38,515 bases of DNA from a virus, in IMG/VR virus record IMGVR_UViG_3300020202_000162, positions 1 to 38,515 of that record, one strand, 5' to 3'. The first letter of the stretch is position 1. Each line of letters begins with the position of its first letter. The position numbers and the translations under genes are program-made. Shown here piece by piece: positions 21,673 to 27,841 of this stretch. The notes under the pieces were generated by a model that made no database searches, was not told where the DNA came from, and saw only the letters and a list, made by a program, of their open reading frames with translations.

Positions 21673-23896
21673 CGGCGCAATCGCCAGCCTGACTCGCGGT
21701 CGAAATCTGATCGCCGGTCCGCTGCTCGCCGCGCTCTTCCCGGGGCAGGCGCGGATCCCGGCGACCCGGGGCCGAGAGCTGCTCCTCGCTGCCGAGCCCC
21801 GTTCCGGAGCCTCCCACCTCCTTCGGTCGCTGGCGCTCCTTCGTGCCGCTGAGCAGGAGAGGGTGGCGGTGGTCCTCGCAGCTCGTGACGAGAAGGCCCT
21901 CCGCGAGGAGCACAAGGAAGGGGAGGGCGGGATCTGGCGCATGCTCGAGGCCCTGCCGCCGGGGACGATCACCTGGCAGCCAGGAGGCATCGGGAAGCTC
22001 GCCAACGGAAGCACCCTCCAGCTCACCACCTGGGAGGGAGCGGCGAAGCGGGCGGCTGATGTCCTGCTGATCGACGACGCCGACGAGTTGCCTCTCCCTG
22101 CCTTTCAGCAGCTCCGGGAGAAGGCGCTCCAGGGCCCGGTCCGGAGTGATCTCCCCCGGCTGATCATGGTCTCGAAGCGGCCGGAGCAGGGCTGGATCCG
22201 CGAGCACTGGCGAGCGCTGAACGGCGAGGGAGTGCGGGCCGAGCTCAGGGCGAGCGATCTACCGGAGCACCTCCGCCGGGAGGTCGCGCTCGCGGCTCCG
22301 GAGAGCTTCGGGGACTGGATCTCGCGAGTGCTGCCCTCCTTCCGCTGGTACCCGCATGTCACGCTCATGGTCGAGACGGCGCAGCGACTGATCGATGGCG
22401 AGATCACCCGGTTGCTCGTATCGGCGCCGCCGCGGTACATGAAGAGTCTTGTGTGGGCTCGGCTTCTGCCTGCGTATCACCTCGCGATGCGGCCGGACGA
22501 ATGGGTCGGCGTGGTGTCTTCTTCGGCGACGCTTGCGGAGATCATGAGCGCAGACGCTCGAGGGTTTTACCGCGAGGCCGGACAGCCGTTCAGGAACGAT
22601 TCCCAGGACAAAGCCCTATGGCGGACACCGAAGGGCGGCGGCATGTGGGCGCGCGGTGTAGGCGGTTGGATTCTCGGTGTGGGAATGGATCTCGGTATCG
22701 TTGACGATCCTTTCGCGACACCAGAGGAAGCCATGAAGCCGAGCGTACAGGAGTTCGTCGAGCGGTACTTCTGGGACACGTTCATGGGTCGAAAAGAGCT
22801 GCGGGAGGTCGGCGAGCGGCCCGTCTCGATTGTGGTCAACCACCAGGCGCTGGCGGAGGGGGATCTTCGCGGGCGAATTCTGCGGCGCGAGCTCGAAGCC
22901 AAGCTCCCGAGCGAGGGTTGGCACGTACTGACGCTCGCGGCGCTCAAACGGGCCCGAAAAGAGCCCTATCCGCCGTCGGTCACGATCATCCCCGAGGTCG
23001 CACGCTGGGACGGAGAGGAGGCAGAACCCCGGGAGCGCAGACTCGGGGAGCCGCTCTGCCCCCAGCTCCTGGACCAGGACGTGGAGGGGCTCTTGCGCTT
23101 GGAGGCGAGCAACGCTCGGCTCTTCGCCGCCACCCACCAGCAGGAGCCGGAGAGCGATAGCGGAGGCGGAATGTTCGAACGGTGGTGGTGGAGTTTCATC
23201 TGTCCGCGGGAAAGGGTCGAAGCAGTGGCCAGTCTCCCGTTGACCGAGCAGCTCGCCGTACTTATGGCGTCCGGCGACATCCCGGTCCTGCACCGGGAGG
23301 CGAGAGCGTGGGACATCGCGGCGAGCCTGAAGGGAGAGGGAGACGCGTCAGCCTCGGTCCGTGGAGGTGTTGCGCTTCGGAACGGCCGGCGAGAGATCGT
23401 CTTCACCGATGCCCGGGAGTACTTTTATCCCGGTCATGCAGTGCCGGACCTGATCTACGAGACGGCGATGCAGGACGGGCCAGGCGTGGACGTGATTCTG
23501 CCGGCTGAGCCCGCAGCTGCGGGGAAGATCCTGATCGGCAGTGCCACCGGCTCAAGCCCGGGACTCCTCCAGACACGGCTCGAAGCCGCAGGCTTTCGCG
23601 TTGTAGTCGTGCCAGTGACCGGCTCGAAACGAGTACGCGCAACGCCGCATGCTGGCGCGGCCGCGCCGCTGCGGAACGCGGAGGGTAAGGAGGATGGGCG
23701 GATGGGACGGTGCTTCCTCTTGCCGGCCATCGAGCCTCTGCCGGACCGAACGGACGGCTGGACCTGGAATACGTTATTCTGCGAGAGGCATCAGAAGTTT
23801 GACGGTGTGACCAAGCCCCTCGACGTTGCCGACGCTGCGTCGTCCCTGTTCTCCGATCTCGATTCGACCCCATTCTTGACTTCCGGGATTTGGTAG
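21608..23896 (+). CDS. terL: Large terminase subunit with extra N-terminal ATPase-like module
   Basis: 762 residues. ATG 21608 is provisional; GAGGAG sits too close and an upstream TTG at 21596 lacks a site. The C-terminal two thirds is a normal large terminase: Walker A-like APPRYMKS (273-280), motor motif around VVSSSATLAEIMSADARGFY, Walker B GIVDDPF (363-369), and a nuclease Asp in RAWDIAASLKGEGD (about residue 560). The N-terminal 210 residues resemble a second terminase ATPase: AAEPRSGASH at 61-70, NGSTLQLTTWEGA, then VLLIDDADEL at 152-161, and LIMVSKRPEQGWIREHW. The Walker A lacks Lys. The usual length is 400-560 residues, so this is an apparent tandem ATPase fusion. Confidence 0.85.
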   Translation: MLKTPQFSLESKPAGRTSFSLDGAIASLTRGRNLIAGPLLAALFPGQARIPATRGRELLLAAEPRSGASHLLRSLALLRAAEQERVAVVLAARDEKALREEHKEGEGGIWRMLEALPPGTITWQPGGIGKLANGSTLQLTTWEGAAKRAADVLLIDDADELPLPAFQQLREKALQGPVRSDLPRLIMVSKRPEQGWIREHWRALNGEGVRAELRASDLPEHLRREVALAAPESFGDWISRVLPSFRWYPHVTLMVETAQRLIDGEITRLLVSAPPRYMKSLVWARLLPAYHLAMRPDEWVGVVSSSATLAEIMSADARGFYREAGQPFRNDSQDKALWRTPKGGGMWARGVGGWILGVGMDLGIVDDPFATPEEAMKPSVQEFVERYFWDTFMGRKELREVGERPVSIVVNHQALAEGDLRGRILRRELEAKLPSEGWHVLTLAALKRARKEPYPPSVTIIPEVARWDGEEAEPRERRLGEPLCPQLLDQDVEGLLRLEASNARLFAATHQQEPESDSGGGMFERWWWSFICPRERVEAVASLPLTEQLAVLMASGDIPVLHREARAWDIAASLKGEGDASASVRGGVALRNGRREIVFTDAREYFYPGHAVPDLIYETAMQDGPGVDVILPAEPAAAGKILIGSATGSSPGLLQTRLEAAGFRVVVVPVTGSKRVRATPHAGAAAPLRNAEGKEDGRMGRCFLLPAIEPLPDRTDGWTWNTLFCERHQKFDGVTKPLDVADAASSLFSDLDSTPFLTSGIW

Positions 23897-23917
23897 GGGT
23901 AGCGGCGCAATCATGCG

Positions 23918-23947
23918 TTGACGCCATCCCTGCCGAGAGAGTAGGCT
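23918..23947 (+). promoter_or_regulatory. Candidate promoter upstream of the accessory membrane genes
   Basis: TTGACG (23918-23923), 18-base spacer, TAGGCT (23942-23947), in the gap after the terminase stop. It would start transcription near 23954 for the genes at 24009 onward. The match is fair, not strong. Confidence 0.45.
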
Positions 23948-24008
23948 GACTAAGCCATCTGTGCCCGGACCGGGCCAGATCTTGGTACGAGAGAGGCAGC
24001 CGAAGAGC

Positions 24009-24410
24009 ATGACCACAGCCTCAACCTCCCACCGGCCCCACATGCTCTTCGGCGAGCGAGCCTTCGGCGCTTTCTTCCTGCTCTGGGGGTGCATCCTCAT
24101 CGCGGACACGTTCTTTCCCATCGCGCACCACGGGCTCTTTCTCGGCGAATTTGAGCATGTGATGCCGACCTGCGCCTGGGGGATATGGTTCGCACTGCTC
24201 GGAGCCGCGCGGTTCGTCGCGTTTCGGTTGCGGTCAGCCTGCTGGCGCCTCAGGCTGTCCCTGATCAGCTTCTTACTGTTGGCGATCATTGCCGCCATGT
24301 CGCTTTACTCCGGCCTTTGGGCGGCTACCGCCCCGCTGACGATCTTCGTGGCCTATGTGTCTTTTTGGGCGCACCATAGACTCCGACGTGATCTTCGCCT
24401 CGGGCTATGA
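24009..24410 (+). CDS. Four-TM phage membrane protein
   Basis: 133 residues. ATG 24009 preferred over an in-frame upstream start because the extra residues look unnatural. Four hydrophobic segments lie at about residues 18-36, 52-71, 82-101 and 104-121, ending in a basic tail (RRDLR). No catalytic motif. It could be a holin-like or superinfection protein. Paired with the next gene by ATGA overlap. Confidence 0.6.
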   Translation: MTTASTSHRPHMLFGERAFGAFFLLWGCILIADTFFPIAHHGLFLGEFEHVMPTCAWGIWFALLGAARFVAFRLRSACWRLRLSLISFLLLAIIAAMSLYSGLWAATAPLTIFVAYVSFWAHHRLRRDLRLGL

Positions 24411-24772
24411 CCATGGATTGGGACAAAGCGCTCGAGGTGGCGAAATACCTCGTCCCTGCGATTGCAGGCCTGCTGCTGACATTGCTCAAGGATCGGAGGG
24501 CCGACCGTCTGAGGGAACAGCAGGCGGAAGAGGCGCGACGTGAGGATCTCCGCAACGAGCTCACGGCTGTTCGGGCGGAGATGACCTCCCAGGCGCGGGA
24601 AATCTTCGACCGGCTGCAGACCGAGGCTACTGCGGCGAAGGCAGAGACGCTAGTTGCCCGGGAGCGGATTCAACGTCTTGAGCAAGATCTTAGTGTGTGC
24701 CACGATGAACGGGAAATGGCACTCGGACAACTTACCGCCTTGCGGCGAAAGATAGAGCGCAAAAGGCCATAA
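24407..24772 (+). CDS. Membrane-anchored coiled-coil protein
   Basis: 121 residues from ATG 24407. One N-terminal transmembrane helix (about residues 9-27) precedes a long charged coiled coil (about 30-115) rich in Arg, Glu, Ala. It resembles the protein at 8301-8636 in topology but not in sequence. A spanin-like or envelope role is possible. It is followed by a ribosome-binding site (AGAGGAG) for a small gene. Confidence 0.6.
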   Translation: MTMDWDKALEVAKYLVPAIAGLLLTLLKDRRADRLREQQAEEARREDLRNELTAVRAEMTSQAREIFDRLQTEATAAKAETLVARERIQRLEQDLSVCHDEREMALGQLTALRRKIERKRP

Positions 24773-24785
24773 AGAGGAGCCTGAA

Positions 24786-24872
24786 ATGAACTCGGCGATG
24801 CAGCAGCAAGTGATGCAGATCCTGATCGACACCCAGATGGACCACCTCGCTCGGCATCTGTGGACCCGATGA
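24786..24872 (+). CDS. 28-residue peptide preceding peptide B
   Basis: A short frame with a strong AGAGGAG before ATG 24786, rich in Gln, Met, Leu and His. Its TGA overlaps the ATG of peptide B (ATGA at 24869). It may be an independent gene or mainly a translation-coupling leader for the downstream peptide. No family is recognised. Confidence 0.4.
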   Translation: MNSAMQQQVMQILIDTQMDHLARHLWTR

Positions 24873-25012
24873 AGCTCACCTTGGTCAAGGAAACGCTCGC
24901 AAACCTGGAGCAGCGATCCGGCAGGGGGACTGGCGTTTCGCAGCGGTGTACGGCGGGATGGACCGACGGATGCCCCACTGGCGGCTGCATCTGCCTCCCG
25001 ATCAGCAGGTAG
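24869..25012 (+). CDS. RiPP-precursor-like Cys-rich small peptide B
   Basis: 47 residues, translationally coupled to the preceding 28-residue frame. The leader carries MKLTLVKETLANLE, matching the KLxLxxETLAxL pattern of peptide A. The C-terminal part is a core-like stretch with CTAGWTDGCPTGGCIC, four Cys among Thr and Gly, ending in a short PISR tail. TDGCPT-type cores with KLxLNKETL leaders are familiar in class I lanthipeptide-like precursors of Acidobacteriota. No modification enzyme is present here. Equal length and shared leader in a second locus support a real family in this phage. Confidence 0.55.
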   Translation: MKLTLVKETLANLEQRSGRGTGVSQRCTAGWTDGCPTGGCICLPISR

Positions 25013-25021
25013 GTCCAAGAG

Positions 25022-25336
25022 ATGCCCACCTACCGGCTCACCGAACGTCTCACAGGCCGCATCGTCGAGCCTGCTGTCCAGGCCGATAGTGAGCTCTCGG
25101 CGCGGGCTGGCCAGCCGGACGACGCTGACCTCGTGGTGATGGAGATCTCTCCGAACCCTCCGGCGGCGGTGTACACGGTCGCCTATCCGGTGGAGACCGG
25201 CCGGGGGGTAGAACTCGTCGAGGTAATGACGACCGGGAGCCGCACGACGGCACTCCGCGAGATGTCTCCCGGCCGGTCCCTGATCGAGGAGTCGCCGCAA
25301 GCGAACCGAGCCGCCGCCCGCGGGCGCAGGTCCTGA
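25022..25336 (+). CDS. Hypothetical protein
   Basis: 104 residues from ATG 25022, 9 bases after peptide B. The N-terminal half looks like a small alpha/beta domain (TYRLTERLTGRIVEPAVQA, ADLVVMEISPNPPAAVYTVAYPV), and the C-terminus is basic and Arg-rich. No family match. It converges with a minus-strand gene that overlaps its last 150 bases. Confidence 0.5.
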   Translation: MPTYRLTERLTGRIVEPAVQADSELSARAGQPDDADLVVMEISPNPPAAVYTVAYPVETGRGVELVEVMTTGSRTTALREMSPGRSLIEESPQANRAAARGRRS

Positions 25337-25476
25337 TTTCCGGGTGGTGTCCTATGAATGTGTTGGTGGTACTCAAAGTACGCGATACGCCACTTCTCGC
25401 CAGGACTTGGCTCTAGGCCAACGGTTTCGCCACCCTCCAAAGTGCGCTCTACGGGGCGTCGGTCGTCTGCGCTCAT
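25183..25476 (-). CDS. Hypothetical protein downstream of the second 9-bp array
   Basis: Up to 97 residues from ATG 25476, preceded by GGGAGGG at 5-6 bases, a very good ribosome-binding site. Residues 1-45 look protein-like: RRPVERTLEGGETVGLEP and KWRIAYFEYHQHIHRT. The C-terminal part overlaps the convergent gene in antisense and is less convincing. It is likely controlled by the array at 25541-25594. No family known. Confidence 0.4.
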   Translation of the reverse strand: MSADDRRPVERTLEGGETVGLEPSPGEKWRIAYFEYHQHIHRTPPGNQDLRPRAAARFACGDSSIRDRPGDISRSAVVRLPVVITSTSSTPRPVSTG

Positions 25477-25540
25477 TTGGCCCTCCCTTCGTCGCTCCCA
25501 TCCTATCACCCATCCCCGCCCTCGAAAGAAGTGAGACAGT

Positions 25541-25594
25541 TGCAACGGATGAAACCGTCGCAACAAGCGAAACGGATGCAACGGACGCAACTGT
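25541..25594. repeat. Array of six 9-bp repeats (operator-like)
   Basis: Six consecutive 9-bp units of form YGMAACNNN: TGCAACGGA, TGAAACCGT, CGCAACAAG, CGAAACGGA, TGCAACGGA, CGCAACTGT. On the minus strand the core is GTTGCR or GTTTCR, the same core and period as the array at 14720-14755. It lies 65-118 bases upstream of ATG 25476. Confidence 0.8.
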
Positions 25595-25719
25595 CGAGCG
25601 CTGGTTGCGGGCTGAAGTCGCGGATTGACAGACCGCGTGGCCTGCCGTATCGTCTTGTCTGTGAATCTCCTGGCTAACCTATTGAAAACAAGGAGCCTCT
25701 TCAACGTGAGCCCATAAAG

Positions 25720-25741
25720 CGAAAACCCCGCCGAAGCGGGG
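25720..25741 (-). terminator. Rho-independent terminator on the minus strand
   Basis: CCCCGC-CGAA-GCGGGG (25726-25741); on the minus strand the loop reads TTCG and the stem is followed by GTTTTCGC. It should end the transcript of the SLATT-like cassette. The + strand lacks a T run. Confidence 0.7.
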
Positions 25742-25835
25742 CTCTCTAGAAACCGACCCGGGACCGTGGTCCCTAGGTATGGCTCCCTAGACAAGCGCCA
25801 TCCTAAGCCACGGCTTCCCCAGGGTCAATACCCGG

Positions 25836-25852
25836 AGGTGAAGTCATGGCGC
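25836..25852. repeat. 17-bp direct repeat, left copy
   Basis: AGGTGAAGTCATGGCGC, identical to 26635-26651. It contains a plus-strand ATG at 25846 preceded by AGGTGAAG. Flanking bases extend the match to about 20 of 21. The two copies bracket about 780 bp holding the transposase remnant and the SLATT-like cassette. Confidence 0.85.
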
Positions 25853-26057
25853 ACTTCAATGGCCCCCGCCCGCCCTACCGTTGGCAGGCCGGGCTCCTAC
25901 TCTTGAGCCTTCCCCGCCGCCTCTCAAGTCGGCGGTCGCCGTGTTCGTCGCGAGCTATAACTTCTGCTGGCGCCACTCGACGCTCCGGATGTCTCCCGCG
26001 ATGCACGCAGGGCTTACCCGGAAGGTGTGGACGGTGCGGGATCTGCTGACGGCCTAA
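25846..26057 (+). pseudogene. Transposase C-terminal remnant (IS1-like DDE type)
   Basis: In the frame that stops at 26057 the sequence reads FVASYNFCWRHSTLRMSPAM, then GLTRKVWTVRDLLTA. This matches the well-known YNFCRxHxTLRVTPAM...GxTxxVWxxEEL tail of IS1-like transposases. The catalytic domain is missing. The nearest ATG (25846, with GGAGGTGAAG) is in a different frame, so a frameshift separates start and tail. It is most likely an inactive remnant. Its stop at 26055-26057 overlaps that of the convergent poly-Pro peptide. Confidence 0.65.
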
Positions 26058-26164
26058 TCGGTGCTCTTTTTGGGTGGTGAGGGCGGTGGCGGTGGCGGTG
26101 GCGGTGGAATGGGAATCTCCATGGGCGGCCAGCCGCTCTTCCTCACGTCGTCTTCACGGCTCAT
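26054..26164 (-). CDS. 36-residue poly-proline peptide in the SLATT-like operon
   Basis: ATG 26164 overlaps the stop of the SLATT-like gene (ATGA). After MSREDDVRKSGWPPMEIPI comes a run of nine Pro, SPP and a KKSTD end. It is encoded by a (CCACCG)n run that reads (GGCGGT)n on the plus strand. It may be an SH3-like or membrane-binding tail peptide, or a byproduct of a repeat expansion. The overlap supports real translation. Confidence 0.4.
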   Translation of the reverse strand: MSREDDVRKSGWPPMEIPIPPPPPPPPPSPPKKSTD

Positions 26165-26646
26165 GAAATTCCCCGCACTTGGTAAACCTGAGACTGACTT
26201 TGGCGCATCAACCTTCTATTTTTTGAGAAACTCTGGGAGGCCGTTTCGTCGGCATCGTAGTGCATCTTCTCGATTTTCTTCCAGCGCGCAAGAGCCTCTT
26301 CATCGTCGAGTCGGCTCAACTGGTGCCAGAGATACTCAAACTCGTCTTGGATCGATCCCCACGTCCGGCAAAGCGATCCTGCCAGGGCAGGCGCCTTACT
26401 CTGGCGAGCCAACCCGATGTAGACACCGGCTATAGCGCTGAGGAACGAGAAGGCCTCACTGAGACCGGTAACTTGAAACTTAGAGATCAAATTCACGAAT
26501 GCCACCGATGAAAAAACGCCCACAGCGAACGCCAGCCACTTCTCGCGTGCCTGAAGGCTTGAGGCAATGTGACCGAAGTAGACGGACCGCGACTCAGCGG
26601 AGATTAGAGAATCCCAGATGCGTTTTTGAACCGCAGGTGAAGTCAT
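26161..26646 (-). CDS. SLATT-like two-TM membrane protein (candidate immunity effector)
   Basis: 161 residues. GGAGG lies 4 bases before ATG 26646. An N-terminal amphipathic segment (IWDSLISAESRSVYFGHIA) precedes two transmembrane helices at about residues 37-55 and 62-80. A cytosolic helical tail follows with WHQLSRLDDEEALARWKKIE. The two-TM hairpin followed by a coiled tail is the topology of SLATT-domain proteins, predicted pore-forming effectors in nucleotide-signalled immune systems. No cyclase or partner sensor is seen nearby. It is an independent minus-strand cassette and may be a phage-exclusion moron. The family call is by topology and style. Confidence 0.55.
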   Translation of the reverse strand: MTSPAVQKRIWDSLISAESRSVYFGHIASSLQAREKWLAFAVGVFSSVAFVNLISKFQVTGLSEAFSFLSAIAGVYIGLARQSKAPALAGSLCRTWGSIQDEFEYLWHQLSRLDDEEALARWKKIEKMHYDADETASQSFSKNRRLMRQSQSQVYQVRGIS

Positions 26647-26651
26647 GGCGC
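26635..26651. repeat. 17-bp direct repeat, right copy
   Basis: Identical to 25836-25852. Here the ATG is used on the minus strand: the reverse complement contains the start of the SLATT-like gene at 26646, so one element contributes start codons in opposite directions at its two copies. Confidence 0.85.
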
Positions 26652-26676
26652 CTCCATGATACCGTGCTCGGCGTGA

Positions 26677-26720
26677 GGCATTTTGCCGCGCCGTTCACGG
26701 GGCATTTTGTCGCATGTCAA
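26677..26720 (-). promoter_or_regulatory. Promoter region with two GGCATTTTG repeats
   Basis: GGCATTTTG at 26677-26685 and 26701-26709, 24 bp apart, upstream of the SLATT-like gene. On the minus strand, TTGACA (26720-26715) and a TATCAT (26661-26656) are visible, but the spacing between them is not standard. The repeats look like operator half-sites. Confidence 0.4.
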
Positions 26721-26740
26721 CAGTAGCAGGCAAGGGGGGG

Positions 26741-26771
26741 AAAGAAGAGCCGGCCCCTTGCGGAGCCGGCT
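26741..26771 (-). terminator. Terminator of the 27.6-26.8 kb minus operon
   Basis: AGCCGGC (26748-26754) and GCCGGCT (26765-26771) form a 7-bp stem with a 10-base loop. On the minus strand it is followed by a T-rich TCTTCTTTCCCC. It starts 6 bases past the stop of the 141-residue gene. Confidence 0.6.
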
Positions 26772-26776
26772 CGGTG

Positions 26777-27202
26777 CTACATCGCCTCTCGGCGGTGGCG
26801 TTCAACGATCCCGGCCGGGTCGCCCCGGATCAGGACGGGCGCGATCTCCGCCGCGAGTGCCTGACATTGGCGGTAGGTGCGGAGCGTGGCGATGATGCGG
26901 CGCTCGGGTACGTGCACCAGGGTATGGCGGTGACGGCCCGGGCAGCCCTGACCGTCCGGTGTACCGCGGTACGCGCCGAAGGGCGGTGAGACGTGACCGT
27001 TGACCTCTACCGCCTCGCCGCTCTCCAGGCGCACCATGAACCGCCCCCGGCGCCACGCCAGAGGGATCGGCCGGCCCGCCCTGGCTCGCGCTTTCAGATA
27101 GGCGTCTGCGGCGTCCGCGAGCCACGCTCCGGCCGAAGCGAAGCCTTCCGCTTCCGCCGCCCGCTTCCAGCGGATGGACTGCGCCTCTGGATCTTCATCC
27201 AT
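26777..27202 (-). CDS. Conserved hypothetical protein
   Basis: 141 residues from ATG 27202. The N-terminus is helical (IRWKRAAEAEGFASAGAWLADAADAYL). The centre is beta-rich, with PLAWRRGRFMVRLESGEAVEV, SPPFGAYRGTP, then RHRHTLVHVPERRIIATL and a final helix. I recall similar host-encoded proteins with WRRGRF...V.L..G.EV and HTLVHxP..R motifs of unknown function. It is the last gene of a three-gene minus operon, overlapping the previous gene by about 100 bases. Confidence 0.6.
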   Translation of the reverse strand: MDEDPEAQSIRWKRAAEAEGFASAGAWLADAADAYLKARARAGRPIPLAWRRGRFMVRLESGEAVEVNGHVSPPFGAYRGTPDGQGCPGRHRHTLVHVPERRIIATLRTYRQCQALAAEIAPVLIRGDPAGIVERHRREAM

Positions 27203-27336
27203 GCGAGATGACGGGCGTAGACGTCCCCGGCCCGGGCAAGGAACCGCGGGACCGTCAGACCGAGAGCCGTAGCAGCGCACGCCCAGACGACGCCCTGCTT
27301 GCCCGTGTGGGTGACCTCGTGACGGCGCCGGCTCAC
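27094..27336 (-). CDS. Small basic protein, RHH-like N-terminus
   Basis: 80 residues from ATG 27336, 2 bases after the stop of the first operon gene. The N-terminus is RRRHEVTHTGKQGVVWACAATA, followed by a helix with VPRFLARAGDVYARHL. This resembles small chromosomal proteins found in front of the 141-residue type. The last 35 residues run antiparallel in composition and overlap the next gene, so the true end is uncertain. Confidence 0.4.
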   Translation of the reverse strand: MSRRRHEVTHTGKQGVVWACAATALGLTVPRFLARAGDVYARHLAWMKIQRRSPSAGSGRRKRKASLRPERGSRTPQTPI

Positions 27337-27338
27337 GG

Positions 27339-27638
27339 TCAGATCTCCGAGAGGGTGATGCCGAAAGCTCGGTCAGGGTCGGCGAGGACGCGGGACATCA
27401 CCGCTCGCTGATCTGGCGCCGCGTCGGCCGGCTCGTCGAGATCGAGATAGACCACGATCCACCGGCCGTGGCTGTACATCACGGTGAGCTGCGCTTCGTC
27501 CGGGCTGTACGGTGGGGTGTAGTCGCCAGGGTGATCTGGCGTCCAGAGGTGCGCTACGACGGCATCGTAGAGCTGGCGGCGGAGGGTCTCGGTGTAGACG
27601 AGAAGGGCGGAGGCGGTAAACTGCGGGTGCTGCTGCAT
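27339..27638 (-). CDS. Hypothetical protein
   Basis: 99 residues from ATG 27638 with AGGAGAC upstream. A helix (TASALLVYTETLRRQLYDAVVAHL), a Pro/Asp loop, then beta strands (AQLTVMYSHGRWIVVYLDLDEP) and a final helix. Looks like a small alpha/beta domain. First gene of the minus cassette. A 12-bp palindrome (CTCCGGCCGGAG, 27667-27678) lies upstream, a possible operator. Confidence 0.6.
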   Translation of the reverse strand: MQQHPQFTASALLVYTETLRRQLYDAVVAHLWTPDHPGDYTPPYSPDEAQLTVMYSHGRWIVVYLDLDEPADAAPDQRAVMSRVLADPDRAFGITLSEI

Positions 27639-27841
27639 GGGAGCTGGTCTCCTGTGCGGTGGTAGGCTCCGGCCGGAGGTGCAACTCTTGCCGGGGCCGC
27701 TTCGGTGTCTCGGGGAGGAACGCCCTCCCCCTGGGGGAGACTACGGCACTCTCACGCGCCCGCGACCGGCCCGCACCGCCTACACTGAGATAGGACACGA
27801 CCGATTTCCGCCCTTCCTCGCTCTGCTGCTACACTCGGAGC
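27639..27841. other. Divergent intergenic region of the 27.6-27.8 kb genes
   Basis: About 200 bases separate the minus operon (ATG 27638) from the plus gene (ATG 27842). It holds the palindrome CTCCGGCCGGAG (27667-27678), one GTTGCA core on the minus strand near 27682, and two TACACT elements (27781-27786 and 27830-27835). No gene is evident. Confidence 0.5.
27830..27841 (+). promoter_or_regulatory. Possible leaderless promoter (TACACT) of the 110-residue gene
   Basis: TGCTACACT, an extended -10-like element, ends 6 bases before ATG 27842. There is no ribosome-binding site of AGGAG type right at this position, apart from CGGAG close to the ATG. No strong -35 is visible at 16-18 bases. Confidence 0.4.

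Noticed and set aside
21076-22029. 317-residue minus frame opposite terminase
   Set aside because: Antisense shadow: Arg/Ser-rich with no start signal, while the plus strand has two recognisable genes.
24786-24872. 28-residue frame as a RiPP precursor
   Set aside because: It has no Cys and no leader-core layout; more likely a coupling frame for peptide B.
25760-25790. GGGACC-GT-GGTCCC palindrome and CCCTAG direct repeat as an attachment site
   Set aside because: No integrase gene and no tRNA-like sequence are visible. The palindrome is short with a 2-base loop and probably structural.
26081-26110. (GGCGGT)n run as a regulatory microsatellite
   Set aside because: It is fully explained as the reverse strand of the poly-Pro codons of the peptide at 26054-26164.
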